From contig JAOAEJ010000080.1 of the NCBI GenBank assembly GCA_026416815.1, positions 62,001 through 126,000 on the forward strand: a DNA stretch of 64,000 nucleotides, in the 5' to 3' direction. Position numbers and translations under genes: made by a program. Source of the DNA: Clostridia bacterium. GTDB lineage: Bacteria > Bacillota > Clostridia > Acetivibrionales > DSM-2933. The notes under the pieces were generated by a model, which worked only from the letters and a program-made list of their open reading frames with translations, did not search any database and had not been told where the DNA came from. Positions 1-9,097 of the stretch are shown in pieces (the first letter of the stretch is position 1; every line of letters begins with the position of its first letter).

Positions 1-1
1 T

Positions 2-1297
2 TTTAAGAACGGTATACCTCTCGATAAACTAGAAGTAATAAAAGCACTGCAACGAAGGAATCTCCTTGGTAAGAAATATCTTGTTACATTCACAATAGAT
101 TTAAAAAATAGTAAAGTAAATAAACACTTCAAGGGTCCACTATTTATTGATGGCCTATATAAGTTCTTTGATAATACTATAAAAGATGGGCAAATAATGC
201 ATTCAGAACCTATAGAAATGGATGAACTGCTAAATAGAATTGAACTGCAGCGAAAAGAAAATGAAATCCCTGTACAAGACCATAAGCCCATTGCGGCATA
301 CACTTTCTTAGCCATAAACATACTTATATGGCTTTATGCAAAGTTTGTAGACGAGAGCATAATTGACTTGGGGCTTAAAGTGAACCCTTTAATAATGGAA
401 GGAGAATATTGGAGGCTGATTACACCAGCGTTCTTACATGTTGATCCTATCCACCTGCTAATGAACTCATACTCGCTCTTTTCGGTAGGACCATTTGTGG
501 AAAGGATACTGGGAACAAAGAAGTTCCTGGCTATTTATTTATTTGCAGGTTTGACAGGGTCTATAGCAAGCTTTGTATTCTCACAAACACCTTCATTGGG
601 GGCTTCAGGAGCTATCTTTGGATTAATGGGAGCACTTATATACATTGGGCAAAAATATGGAAGAGCTTTTGGGAGCTCTTTTATTACCGGAATAGCTATC
701 ACTATATTGCTTAACCTATCCTATGGTTTCACACACCCGCGTATTGATAACTTCGGGCATATAGGAGGACTTATCGGAGGATATCTTGCAGCAGTGTGTG
801 TTGGTGTTGCAGGTGGAACTCAATCTCTGGGTAAAAGAGTTATAGTGGTAGCAGTGACTCTGGCTCTTACATTTGGTGGTCTATTCGGTGGATTTATCAA
901 CCCAGCCAATGTTCAACTGAAAAAAAGTTATCAGATTGATTTACAAGCGGAGTCATACCTAAAGCAAGCTGAAGAAAGCTTTAAAAACAAGCAGTATCAA
1001 CAAAGCGAGGAACTGGCTAGGAAAGCATTATCCATTGGAAGCAACAATGCAAATATAAAAATCAATAGCACATTTTATGTGGCTGCGTCGTTAATAAACC
1101 AAAATAAGCCTGAGCAGGCTATGGAGCATGGAAAAACATTGGTTGACCTCGATCCTCAAACCGGGCATTTTATTCTAGGTTTCAGCCACTATATGTTAGG
1201 AAACAGAGAGCAGGCAAAAGAAGAATTGACAAAAGCCTATAAGCTTAATCCCAAGAATGAACAGACAAAGGAGCTATTAAAGGAATTAGAGAAGTGA
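2..1297 (+). CDS. Rhomboid-family intramembrane serine protease with C-terminal TPRs (5' end outside the window)
   Basis: Polytopic membrane protein expected to cleave membrane substrates within the bilayer. The first in-window ATG is at 197, but the frame is open without a stop back to base 2 and has no good ribosome binding site at 197. The gene therefore almost certainly begins upstream and has a soluble N-terminal extension. The rhomboid core has an HxxxN motif (HLLMN), the catalytic serine in GASG (codon 605-607) and the partner histidine in FGHIGG (codon 758-760), on successive hydrophobic segments. After the last membrane segment (about base 930) comes a charged region of about 120 residues that reads as two or three TPR repeats. 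A hairpin terminator follows. Family assignment is firm; the substrate is unknown. Confidence 0.9.
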   Translation, partial: FKNGIPLDKLEVIKALQRRNLLGKKYLVTFTIDLKNSKVNKHFKGPLFIDGLYKFFDNTIKDGQIMHSEPIEMDELLNRIELQRKENEIPVQDHKPIAAYTFLAINILIWLYAKFVDESIIDLGLKVNPLIMEGEYWRLITPAFLHVDPIHLLMNSYSLFSVGPFVERILGTKKFLAIYLFAGLTGSIASFVFSQTPSLGASGAIFGLMGALIYIGQKYGRAFGSSFITGIAITILLNLSYGFTHPRIDNFGHIGGLIGGYLAAVCVGVAGGTQSLGKRVIVVAVTLALTFGGLFGGFINPANVQLKKSYQIDLQAESYLKQAEESFKNKQYQQSEELARKALSIGSNNANIKINSTFYVAASLINQNKPEQAMEHGKTLVDLDPQTGHFILGFSHYMLGNREQAKEELTKAYKLNPKNEQTKELLKELEK

Positions 1298-1318
1298 CAA
1301 TAATTTAAGTTTAATACA

Positions 1319-1372
1319 AGAAAAAGGCTGCAGACGTTTAGTATAGCCGCTAGACGTTTGTAGCCTTTTTGT
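1319..1372 (+). terminator. Rho-independent terminator after the rhomboid gene
   Basis: Imperfect inverted repeat with arms starting AAAAAGGCTGCAGACG and ending TGTAGCCTTTTT. G-U pairs occur in the stem and a T run follows. Confidence 0.75.
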
Positions 1373-1541
1373 ATTGAAAGTTGTTTGATAAAGTCCAAAT
1401 TATTATTTCATTTTTTGTTTATATAAGTTTATAAAATTTTTATATCTGATTTACTGGAGGTTTATAGTTGAAGTGTAAGATAAGATTGTGGAAAGCGATA
1501 AGACCTTTCTAAAAAAATATAAAATTCGGAGGAGATATATT

Positions 1542-2447
1542 ATGAACAAAAAACTAGTAACAATGGGAGTAAGTATTGCGGTGGGGAGTGTAATGCTATT
1601 TACAACAGCATTTGCAAGCATGACAACCGCAACAGGCTACGAAACCTACAAATCAGCGCTAAAGAGCACAGCAGCAGTAAAGAACTTTACAGGAGACTTT
1701 GAATTGACAGTAAAGGATAATGGAAAGACCCTTATTGATATTGATTCGGCGCTAAAGGCAGACTGTGAAAAGGAATTGATGAGTAATAGCACAATAGTTA
1801 AGTCAGATACCGAAGAAAAAAGAATGGAAATGTATGGACAGGATAAAAAGGCAATTATAAAAACCGATGACAGCGAAGTATACAATATAATTAGCACTGA
1901 ACACGACAAGAAGTTTAAGCACGGAAGAGCAAATAAAGAAAATATGAATCCCGAAGAAATTGAGGCGGTAGAAAAGGTTGTAGACGCACTGGTTGGAAAT
2001 CTGCAGAACTATGTTACAGCGAGCAATAAAGCCGATGATGAAAAAGAAGTATCAGTTCAGCTCTCCGGAAATCAAATCCCTGCAGTTGTAAATGCACTTG
2101 CTTCATTGGGCATAAAGTATGGTCATGATGAAGAGCGTATAAGCAGCAGACACAAAAACAACTCACCTTTTAATCATGATATAAAAGTCAATGCTCCTAA
2201 GCTGGTGGATGATATCAGAATAGATAGTGTAGATATGAAGGCTGAAATAAATAAAGAAAATCTTATTGAAACCCAGATAGTAAACATTAAGGTCTCAGGT
2301 AAGGACGCTGATGGAAAAAATCATGATGTAGATGTAGCTATAAAAATGGCATTGTCTGATTTTAACAATACTGTTCCCGACAGCGTTGACCTTACAGGCA
2401 AACAGGTAAAAACAATCAATCCGGAAGATTTTAAGCACAGAGACTAA
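1542..2447 (+). CDS. Secreted protein of unknown function
   Basis: A 301-residue protein with a classical signal peptide: MNKK, a hydrophobic core, then TAFAS at about residues 20-26. I chose the ATG at 1542 because GGAGGAG lies just upstream; an earlier in-frame ATG at 1488 has no ribosome site and would put 18 charged residues before the signal. The mature part is lysine- and aspartate-rich, has no cysteine pattern, and looks like alternating beta strands, vaguely like lipoprotein-carrier (LolA/LppX-like) folds. That resemblance is inference only. It precedes an ABC transporter/two-component operon but is separated from it by a palindromic repeat, and the repeat starts exactly at this gene's TAA stop. 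Confidence 0.75.
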   Translation: MNKKLVTMGVSIAVGSVMLFTTAFASMTTATGYETYKSALKSTAAVKNFTGDFELTVKDNGKTLIDIDSALKADCEKELMSNSTIVKSDTEEKRMEMYGQDKKAIIKTDDSEVYNIISTEHDKKFKHGRANKENMNPEEIEAVEKVVDALVGNLQNYVTASNKADDEKEVSVQLSGNQIPAVVNALASLGIKYGHDEERISSRHKNNSPFNHDIKVNAPKLVDDIRIDSVDMKAEINKENLIETQIVNIKVSGKDADGKNHDVDVAIKMALSDFNNTVPDSVDLTGKQVKTINPEDFKHRD

Positions 2448-2501
2448 TACTACTTTGTTATTCACCTTAATTATAAATTCCAAAATAACAAAATAGTACT
2501 A
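2445..2501. repeat. Palindromic element family P3, short copy
   Basis: A 57-bp imperfect palindrome with ends TAATACTACTTTGTTATT and AAAATAACAAAATAGTACTA. It is the reverse complement of the element at 6386-6513 without that copy's central hairpin. Its first three bases are the stop codon of the secreted protein gene. Confidence 0.75.
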
Positions 2502-2580
2502 ATAGTAATGCAGCATTCAGAGTAAGGGCGGATACAATATCTGCCCTTACCCAAACACTTTACCGCTGGGGAGGATTTAT

Positions 2581-3306
2581 ATGGAGAAGGTATTGGAAGT
2601 AAATGGACTAACAAAGTTATACAAAAATAATAGGGGTATAAAGGATATTAACTTTGAAGTATATAGAGGTGATATATACGGATTTCTAGGGCCTAACGGA
2701 GCAGGTAAGACAACCACAATGAAAATTATTTCCGGCCTGTGCAGACCTGATAAAGGCGAAGTCAGGATATTTGGGCATGACATAGCGACAGACTTTGAAA
2801 AGGCAATGCAGAAGGTAGGGTGTATCATTGAGACAACTGAGGCCTATGACTATATGAGTGCATATAAAAACCTCTGGATGGCTGCAAGATTTTATGACAA
2901 TATCCAAGAAGTAAGAATTCACGAAGTACTGGAGCTGGTAGGGCTTGAAAAATACAAGAATGAGAGAGTTGCAAATTACTCTCTGGGGATGAAGCAAAGG
3001 CTTGGTCTGGCAGCGGCAATTTTATCAAAGCCTGAGCTTGTTATACTGGATGAGCCCGCCAACGGACTTGACATAGAGGGTATGGTTGATATCAGAAATA
3101 TAATAACCAGCCTGGCTGCTTCAGAAAAGATTACATTTTTTATATCAAGCCATTTGATTCATGAAATGGAGCTAACATGCACCAGAGTAGGTATAGTAGA
3201 TAACGGAAGTCTAATTGCAACAGGAGTAGTAGAAGATATTTTAAAAACCTATTCCTCACTTGAAGATTTCTTTATTCACCAGGTAAAGGAAGAAAGGAGT
3301 GCATAG
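2581..3306 (+). CDS. ABC transporter ATP-binding protein (BcrA/NatA-like)
   Basis: Cytoplasmic ATPase of 241 residues that powers the permease encoded next to it. Walker A is GPNGAGKTT (about residues 38-46), the signature is SLGMKQR, and Walker B is LVILDEPANGLD; the switch histidine follows in ISSHLIHE. The length and the distal DxLxxY-like C-terminus fit the bacitracin/lantibiotic-export and sodium-export type of single-domain ATPase. GGGGAGG precedes the ATG. The stop is 4 bases before the start of the permease, so the two are translationally close. The linked two-component system suggests induction by an envelope stress or antibiotic; the substrate cannot be read from sequence. Confidence 0.93.
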   Translation: MEKVLEVNGLTKLYKNNRGIKDINFEVYRGDIYGFLGPNGAGKTTTMKIISGLCRPDKGEVRIFGHDIATDFEKAMQKVGCIIETTEAYDYMSAYKNLWMAARFYDNIQEVRIHEVLELVGLEKYKNERVANYSLGMKQRLGLAAAILSKPELVILDEPANGLDIEGMVDIRNIITSLAASEKITFFISSHLIHEMELTCTRVGIVDNGSLIATGVVEDILKTYSSLEDFFIHQVKEERSA

Positions 3307-3310
3307 CACT

Positions 3311-4063
3311 ATGAACGTTTTATATGCAAACACAGTAAATGAGGTTCAAAAATTATTCTTTAAAAAGAAAACTATAGCCTTTTTATGCATTACAGCAGTT
3401 ATACCTATAGCAGCTGCAGTATTGCTTTCAATATTTCAGAGTGGACTGGGAATAATGCCGGTGAATAGTTCCGAATACCCGATACTTGTTCTAGGATTGT
3501 TTACAAATCTCTTTTTACCACTATTTATAACTATGGCTGCTGTTGATTTGTTTTCAGGGGAGCTGGGGGATAGGACTTTAAAGACAATATTATTTCGTCC
3601 TATAACAAGGTTTAAAGTGTATATATCCAAGATTATTTCCATAGCAATTTATATAATAGTCAATCTGGCTGTAGTTTTTATAGTATCGGGAATTTCAGGG
3701 TTGTTTGTTCAGGGAAAGGACGGCTTATTAGCGGGAATAATAAGGTGGCTCACAGCGTACAGTGTATCCTTTCTTCCTATGCTGCTTATAGGTATAACCG
3801 CTGCATTGATTGCCCAGTTTTTTAAAAGCAGCAGCGGGGCTCTGGCAATATCCATTTTGATATTTATTGCAGCTAAGATTGTATCTACATTATTTCCGGG
3901 AATTTCAGCATTTTTACTGACAACCTATACCGATTGGCATATGTTGTGGATTGGAAGCATGGCAGTAACAGGTAAAATACTTAATATATTTATGTTTATA
4001 GTATCCTATAGTATAATATTCCTTACAGCAGGCTTCTACTTATTTGACAGAAGAGAATTATAG
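3311..4063 (+). CDS. ABC transporter permease (ABC-2 type)
   Basis: A 250-residue membrane protein with about six hydrophobic segments, partner of the preceding ATPase. It has the usual ABC-2 layout: a cytoplasmic N-terminus, a first TM at about 20-40, and a middle loop with FSGELGDRTLKTILFRPITR, which matches the coupling region seen in this family. I preferred the ATG at 3311, 11 bases after AAGGAG, over a GTG at 3299 that overlaps the ATPase gene. It lies in one operon with the ATPase, sensor kinase and response regulator. Confidence 0.88.
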   Translation: MNVLYANTVNEVQKLFFKKKTIAFLCITAVIPIAAAVLLSIFQSGLGIMPVNSSEYPILVLGLFTNLFLPLFITMAAVDLFSGELGDRTLKTILFRPITRFKVYISKIISIAIYIIVNLAVVFIVSGISGLFVQGKDGLLAGIIRWLTAYSVSFLPMLLIGITAALIAQFFKSSSGALAISILIFIAAKIVSTLFPGISAFLLTTYTDWHMLWIGSMAVTGKILNIFMFIVSYSIIFLTAGFYLFDRREL

Positions 4064-4132
4064 CAGTAGTGAGATGGGTTTACAGTATAAACTCAAATGT
4101 ATTTAGGTAAATGACGGGGCGGTGGATTGGTT

Positions 4133-5575
4133 ATGTCGATAAGAATAAAATTGTTATTATCATATATTGTTATGCTTGTAATACCGGTTGTATTGACAAT
4201 AGCAGCAGCTATAGCGATATTTGTTGTCTATGCTGACAAGTTGGAAAGCACTGCTATTAATGAATATTCTATTTCAAAACTGGAGGAAATATGGCATAAG
4301 GATATACAACAAGCTATAGCGAAGGAGCCGGATAAATTTAAGGATATCGGATACCTTCGTGAATTAGATAATAAACTTGGTGAAACCAAGTCGTCCCTGA
4401 TAGTATTTAATAAATCAAAAGTACTCATATATTCATCTGAGGGTTTAAATAGGAATAACGTTATAAAAAAGATAGAAAGTTTTGATAGTAATATAGCTAG
4501 GGCAAATCCTTTTATTGAGAGAAATATGTTTGTGACGTTTAACCGGGAGTTTAAGTTTATAGACAATACTGAGGCGTATATATTTGTAGTGACGGATGTA
4601 GGTCCCTTAGGCCAATTTGCAAAAAAATATATATCTACCCTTGTGCTAGCGATTATTGGTATACTCATACTGACAAACGGAACACTGACATATTTGGTTT
4701 CGAGAGGAATTATTAAACCGCTGAAAGTTTTAAAACATGGGGCGGAACAGATAAAAGAAGGGAATCTAGATTTTAAGGTAAAAGTAACGTCAAGGGATGA
4801 ATTCGGGCAGGTATGCCTTGCCTTTGAAGAAATGCGTTCAAAACTGAAAGAATCCATAGATACGCAGCTGCAGTACGAAGAAAACAGAAAAGAGCTTATA
4901 TCAAGCATATCCCATGACCTTAAGACACCGATTACCGCTATAAAGGGGTATGTTGAGGGTATAATGGATGGCGTGGCAGATTCTCCGGAAAAAATGAATA
5001 AGTATATAAAAACAATCTATGCTAAGGCGATAGATATGGATAAAATGATAGATGACCTCTTTTTATTCTCAAAATTAGATTTGAAAAAGCTTCCTTTCAA
5101 TTTTGAGAAAATAGGTATCAAAGATTATTTCGATGACTGTATAGAGGAGCTTAGGATTGACTTGGATGAAAAACAAATCCAAATGAATTATGACATTGAT
5201 TTTAATGAGGAAATTACAGTTTTAATAGATAGAGAGAAGCTAAAAAGAGTTATAATCAATATAGTAGAAAACTCAGTGAAGTACATGCAAAAGGATAATG
5301 GTAAAATAAGTATCAGACTGAATAATAGGGATAATGAAGTACTAGTACAAATAGAAGACAACGGTCAGGGAATAAAAAATGAGGAACTTCCTTATATATT
5401 TGATAGATTCTATAGGGCAGATCCTTCCAGAAATACCGCCAAAGGAGGAAGCGGACTCGGTCTGGCTATTGCAAAGCAGATAATTGAGGGGCATGGCGGA
5501 GAAATATGGGTTGAAAGCGAATATGGAGAGGGAACAAGCATGTTCTTTACCTTAAAAAAGTATATTGAGTGTTAG
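4133..5575 (+). CDS. Membrane sensor histidine kinase
   Basis: Sensor of a two-component system, 480 residues from the ATG at 4133 (GGGGCGGTGG just upstream; a TTG at 4127 is the alternative). The order is TM1 (about 6-28), an extracellular sensor of about 140 residues, TM2 (about 166-190), HAMP, HisKA with phospho-acceptor His261 in SISHDLKTP, then HATPase_c with N box (NIVENSVKY), G1 (DNGQGI), F box and G2 (GGSGLGLAI). This is a full-length extracellular-sensing kinase, not the short intramembrane BceS type often paired with drug-export ABC systems. The cognate regulator follows 48 bases downstream. Confidence 0.93.
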   Translation: MSIRIKLLLSYIVMLVIPVVLTIAAAIAIFVVYADKLESTAINEYSISKLEEIWHKDIQQAIAKEPDKFKDIGYLRELDNKLGETKSSLIVFNKSKVLIYSSEGLNRNNVIKKIESFDSNIARANPFIERNMFVTFNREFKFIDNTEAYIFVVTDVGPLGQFAKKYISTLVLAIIGILILTNGTLTYLVSRGIIKPLKVLKHGAEQIKEGNLDFKVKVTSRDEFGQVCLAFEEMRSKLKESIDTQLQYEENRKELISSISHDLKTPITAIKGYVEGIMDGVADSPEKMNKYIKTIYAKAIDMDKMIDDLFLFSKLDLKKLPFNFEKIGIKDYFDDCIEELRIDLDEKQIQMNYDIDFNEEITVLIDREKLKRVIINIVENSVKYMQKDNGKISIRLNNRDNEVLVQIEDNGQGIKNEELPYIFDRFYRADPSRNTAKGGSGLGLAIAKQIIEGHGGEIWVESEYGEGTSMFFTLKKYIEC

Positions 5576-5623
5576 GCTGATAATTAGAAACCGTATAGAA
5601 TACTGGAAGCGGAGTGGGTTGAA

Positions 5624-6313
5624 ATGAAGAAGATACTGATCATTGAAGACGAACCAAGTATAGCAGAACTGGAAAGGGATTACCTTGAAATAAACGGTTT
5701 TTCAGTCATCATTGAGAATAGTGGAGATACAGGTTTAAAAAAAGCGAAAAGCGAAGAGTTTGATTTGATTATACTCGACCTGATGCTTCCTAAGGTAGAC
5801 GGGTTTGAAATATGCAGACAAATCCGTAGTGATTGTGATATACCTATTCTTATGGTTTCTGCAAAAAAAGAAGATATAGACAAAATCAGAGGGCTTGGGT
5901 TGGGGGCTGACGACTATATAACCAAGCCTTTCAGCCCAAGCGAGCTAGTAGCAAGAGTGAAGGCCCATATAGCAAGATATGACCGCCTTAGAGGCAATAA
6001 CTTGCCCAGAAATGAAGAGATAAGTATCCGGGGGCTGCGCATTGACAAAGCTTCAAGAAGGGTTTATATAAACGACAGGGAAGTAATATTCACAACAAGA
6101 GAGTTTGACCTTCTCCTATTTCTTGCACTTAACCCCAACAGGGTTTTTAGTAAAGACGAGTTATTTGAAAAAATATGGGGTATGGATTCCATGGGGGATA
6201 TTGCAACGGTAACGGTACACATTAAGAAGCTTAGAGAGAAAATTGAAGTGGATACATCAAATCCTCAATATATAGAAACAATATGGGGAGCCGGTTATCG
6301 ATTCAAGGTATAG
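5624..6313 (+). CDS. OmpR-family response regulator
   Basis: A 229-residue DNA-binding regulator. The receiver domain (1-118) has the acidic pocket (EDE), phospho-acceptor Asp52 in ILDLMLPK, the conserved Ser/Thr (VSAKK) and Lys in ITKPF. The C-terminal winged helix (about 130-229) includes TTREFDLLLFLALNPN and a typical VTVHIKKLREKIE recognition region. The ATG at 5624 is preceded by GGAGTGGG. It is the last gene of the ABC-kinase operon and probably controls that operon. Confidence 0.95.
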   Translation: MKKILIIEDEPSIAELERDYLEINGFSVIIENSGDTGLKKAKSEEFDLIILDLMLPKVDGFEICRQIRSDCDIPILMVSAKKEDIDKIRGLGLGADDYITKPFSPSELVARVKAHIARYDRLRGNNLPRNEEISIRGLRIDKASRRVYINDREVIFTTREFDLLLFLALNPNRVFSKDELFEKIWGMDSMGDIATVTVHIKKLREKIEVDTSNPQYIETIWGAGYRFKV

Positions 6314-6347
6314 GGTAAAACAAAAAAGTGCTCCCAAAGGTTACAGA

Positions 6348-6383
6348 CGAGGAGGCGGTGAAGATAAATTAACCGCCTCCTTG
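6348..6383 (+). terminator. Hairpin after the response regulator
   Basis: Perfect 10-bp stem AGGAGGCGGT / ACCGCCTCCT with a short A-rich loop. The downstream T run is poor, and the hairpin sits directly before the P3 repeat. Confidence 0.55.
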
Positions 6384-6385
6384 AT

Positions 6386-6513
6386 TAGTACTACTTTGTT
6401 ATTTTGGAATTTATGATGAAGAAACAACAACCCAAAAACGTTGTTGATTATTTCTTCATCGGTAAATTAACTTTGGTATTACCATAATTTAGGTAAATAA
6501 CAAAGTAATATTA
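6386..6513. repeat. Palindromic element family P3, long copy
   Basis: A 128-bp element whose ends match the 57-bp copy at 2445-2501 in inverted orientation (TAGTACTACTTTGTTATTTT and, from the other strand, TAATATTACTTTGTTATTT). It carries an extra central hairpin (GATGAAGAAA ... TTTCTTCATC enclosing CAACAAC/GTTGTTG). Its right end supplies the stop codon of the minus-strand kinase gene. Confidence 0.75.
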
Positions 6514-8085
6514 GTTTTCAAAATATATATCTGAAAATTCAATTTTAACCCTTTCTACACGCTCATCTTTTATTTCTGCAGTAAGAGGTTTATTGGATTC
6601 TTCGCTAAGTTCCGTAACGGGGAGCTCAATGAAAAATTCACTGCCAGAGCCATACTGACTTTCTACCCATATTTTTCCTCCATGCATTTCCACGAGAGAT
6701 TTAACAAGGGAAAGCCCTATACCACTGCCTTCATTATCTCTTGTTAAAGATGAGTTAACCTGTCTGAAACGCTCAAAAATCAAGTCAAGCTTGTCTTGTG
6801 GAATTCCTGTTCCCGTATCCTTAACCGATATAACAATTCGATCATCTTTATCAAAAATACTAACAAAGATACTTCCTCCAGGTTTAGTGTACTTCAAGGC
6901 ATTGGACAGGAGGTTTAGGATAACTCTTTCTATCTTATCAGCGTCGCAAGCGACTGTTTTATCCTCAACATCGGTATCGAAAATAAGGTCTACCGATTTG
7001 TTGGAGGCAAATTCAGTAACTGATAAGGTTACTCTTTCTACGACATCTACAATATTATAGTTTTTCAGGTTTATTTGAAGGAATCCCGAGTCTATTCTTG
7101 TTATATCAATTAAATTATTTATCAGCCTTAAAAGTCTATAGCAATTTTGTTTCATCATGTTTATAAACTTGGGCATCTTATAGGAACAGGTGTTATCTGT
7201 AAGACAATTTTTTTTATGAACTTCCATAAGCTGTATTGTACCAAGTATGACATTCAGCGGTGTTCTGAATTCGTGGGATATATTTGCAAAAAACTCTGTC
7301 TTCAATTTGTCATATTCAATGACTTCGTTCAGCAGTTCCTTATTTTTTTCCATTGTTTTATTCAGTGACTTTTCGGTATTTTTACGTTCAGTTATGTTGG
7401 TATAAGTACCTACCATACGTATAGGCTTAAAGTTATCATCAAAAATTATTTGGCCTTGGCTCAAAACCCAAATAGTTTTACCATCTTTAGCTACAATACG
7501 ATATTCGGTTTTATACTGGGGGACGTGCCTCTTAAAGCAGTCATAGGCAATATCAATTACCATTTGCCTATCATCGGGGTATACAAGTTTATTCCATAAT
7601 CCAAGGCTGTTTGAGAGCTCATCTTCCTCATAGCCTAGCAGGGATTTAAATTGTGGAGACAAGTAGCATGAGTTGTTTTTAATATCCCAATCCCAAAGAC
7701 CATCGGTAGTTGAGGTGATGACCATTCTATACAATTCTTCCTTCGCTTTAAGCTCCTTCTCTGATTGCTCAATTCTTTTCAGGCTGTTCCGTATAAGTAA
7801 ATAAAGCATACAGGATGTGCCTATAACGAAAAACCAACCTTTAAGGGTTTGTAGGTATGTAATGGTAGATGTATTACTTGCTATTATAGCTAGTAATTTG
7901 TCGGATAGAAGTATCCAAAGCCCACCCACCAGAGCGTAAATAAATGTAATTTTAAAGGATAGAATCTTCGTTTTAAACAAATCACGATTTAATCTTAGAT
8001 ACTTACATAAACAACTTGTTTTTGCACTGATATTATTAAAGGTAAAGGATTTATTATTAGCTTGTTTATTGCAGGGGTTTGTCAT
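6511..8085 (-). CDS. PAS-domain sensor histidine kinase
   Basis: A 524-residue membrane-anchored sensor kinase with no adjacent response regulator. It has two hydrophobic segments (about 43-65 and 82-98), so the rest is cytoplasmic. A PAS/PAC domain spans about 113-235 (GLWDWDIKNN ... VGTYTNITERK), followed by a short coiled coil, HisKA with His271 in NISHEFRTPLN, and HATPase_c with VILNLLSNALKYTKPGG, VKDTGTGI and GSGIGLSL. The start has GGAGG 7 bases upstream. The stop codon is formed by the end of the P3 repeat. The orphan HATPase-type kinase with a PAS sensor could feed the sporulation phosphorelay, but that is inference. Confidence 0.92.
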   Translation of the reverse strand: MTNPCNKQANNKSFTFNNISAKTSCLCKYLRLNRDLFKTKILSFKITFIYALVGGLWILLSDKLLAIIASNTSTITYLQTLKGWFFVIGTSCMLYLLIRNSLKRIEQSEKELKAKEELYRMVITSTTDGLWDWDIKNNSCYLSPQFKSLLGYEEDELSNSLGLWNKLVYPDDRQMVIDIAYDCFKRHVPQYKTEYRIVAKDGKTIWVLSQGQIIFDDNFKPIRMVGTYTNITERKNTEKSLNKTMEKNKELLNEVIEYDKLKTEFFANISHEFRTPLNVILGTIQLMEVHKKNCLTDNTCSYKMPKFINMMKQNCYRLLRLINNLIDITRIDSGFLQINLKNYNIVDVVERVTLSVTEFASNKSVDLIFDTDVEDKTVACDADKIERVILNLLSNALKYTKPGGSIFVSIFDKDDRIVISVKDTGTGIPQDKLDLIFERFRQVNSSLTRDNEGSGIGLSLVKSLVEMHGGKIWVESQYGSGSEFFIELPVTELSEESNKPLTAEIKDERVERVKIEFSDIYFEN

Positions 8086-8420
8086 TAGGTTACCTCCGTT
8101 TCAATGGAACTGAAAGCATTGTAAAGCTGGCCATAGCATTAATTCTGAGTTAACTAAAATATAGCTAGAATCCTATTATACAACAAAATATAGCAAAATT
8201 CTCTACTTAGTACATATTTTGTGTATAAATATCTACAAAATTTTCTAGTAACTATGTTTAAATGTAAAATAGAAGGAATGAAAATAGAAATGTAAAAATT
8301 TTAAGTGTATACACGCATAAAATCTACTAAATTTGTAGGATGATTGCTCAATACAATGAAAGTGATAGTGCTTTATATAGCAATAAATTTATAATGCTAA
8401 AACACAACATTAACTAAAAA
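8086..8420. other. Gene-free AT-rich stretch
   Basis: About 330 bases between the kinase start and the tRNA terminator. I see no convincing coding frame, riboswitch or strong hairpin. A 13-base string, AACTATGTTTAAA, recurs at about 8250 and 8672 on either side of the tRNA; I take it as chance. Confidence 0.5.
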
Positions 8421-8452
8421 ATAAAAAAGACAGGAATAAAATCCTGTCTTTC
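8421..8452 (-). terminator. Terminator of tRNA-Val
   Basis: Read on the minus strand: an 8-bp stem AGACAGGA/TCCTGTCT followed by a long T-rich run. Confidence 0.85.
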
Positions 8453-8454
8453 AC

Positions 8455-8530
8455 TGGTGGGGGATACAGGGCTCGAACCTGCGACTTCCACCATGTCAAG
8501 GTGATACTCTACCAGCTGAGTTAACCCCCC
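8455..8530 (-). tRNA. tRNA-Val (anticodon GAC)
   Basis: A 76-nt cloverleaf on the minus strand: acceptor GGGGGGT/ATCCCCC, D arm with AGCTGGTA loop, anticodon stem TCACC/GGTGG around loop TTGACAT (anticodon GAC), T arm GCAGG-TTCGAGC-CCTGT, and an encoded CCA end. It stands alone and has its own terminator. Confidence 0.96.
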
Positions 8531-8812
8531 ATATATACGATATTATAACCAATAAGTACCCATGAGTCAATATTTCTTTTGAATTAACAGTAAATAGCAA
8601 AATTAAAAACAGGTAGAGTATACATGGATTTTTACTAATACTTAGTAACTTTATTTATAAATAGTAGCTAGGAACTATGTTTAAAATAACTAAATTATCC
8701 GATATAAATTATGGGTAGCTTAATAATATTTTACAGTACACTACCAGCACAATATACTACCGATAAGGCGCATTTATTATTATATGGAGTAAGAAATTAG
8801 GAGGGACTCTGT

Positions 8813-9097
8813 ATGTTTTTTAGAGCCGAAATTATTAAAGGAGCAAGTTTTGATCCTTTATTTAAAATTGTTTTTTCCTATGAAACAGATTCAGTTAAGA
8901 TAGAAAGAGGATATGCAGAAGTTTTGAGGAAAGCTCCAAGGCCTTTAATAACCTATGACAGTAATACTGCAGAGAAACTTAAATTAATGGATAAAGCAAA
9001 GCTTGAACTTGAGTTGTTGAATATAGTAATTAGTTACTTGATGTCAAAAGGGATATCCAGATCTAAGAAAGGAAATATAGTCGTAAACACAGCATAA
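8813..9097 (+). CDS. Small conserved-looking protein of unknown function
   Basis: A 94-residue soluble protein starting 7 bases after AGGAGGG, which supports real translation. It is lysine- and leucine-rich, with a predicted amphipathic helix in AEKLKLMDKAKLELELLNI and no cysteines or signal peptide. It stands alone, facing away from tRNA-Val. I do not recognise the family. Confidence 0.6.
   Translation: MFFRAEIIKGASFDPLFKIVFSYETDSVKIERGYAEVLRKAPRPLITYDSNTAEKLKLMDKAKLELELLNIVISYLMSKGISRSKKGNIVVNTA

Noticed and set aside
1467-1512. A 14-codon TTG-initiated frame after GGAGG upstream of the secreted protein gene
   Set aside because: Too short, non-ATG, and with no attenuator structure around it; it is probably chance.
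8246-8690. Direct repeat AACTATGTTTAAA on both sides of tRNA-Val as an attachment-site pair
   Set aside because: Only 13 exact AT-rich bases, no integrase or phage genes, and neither copy lies in the tRNA end.
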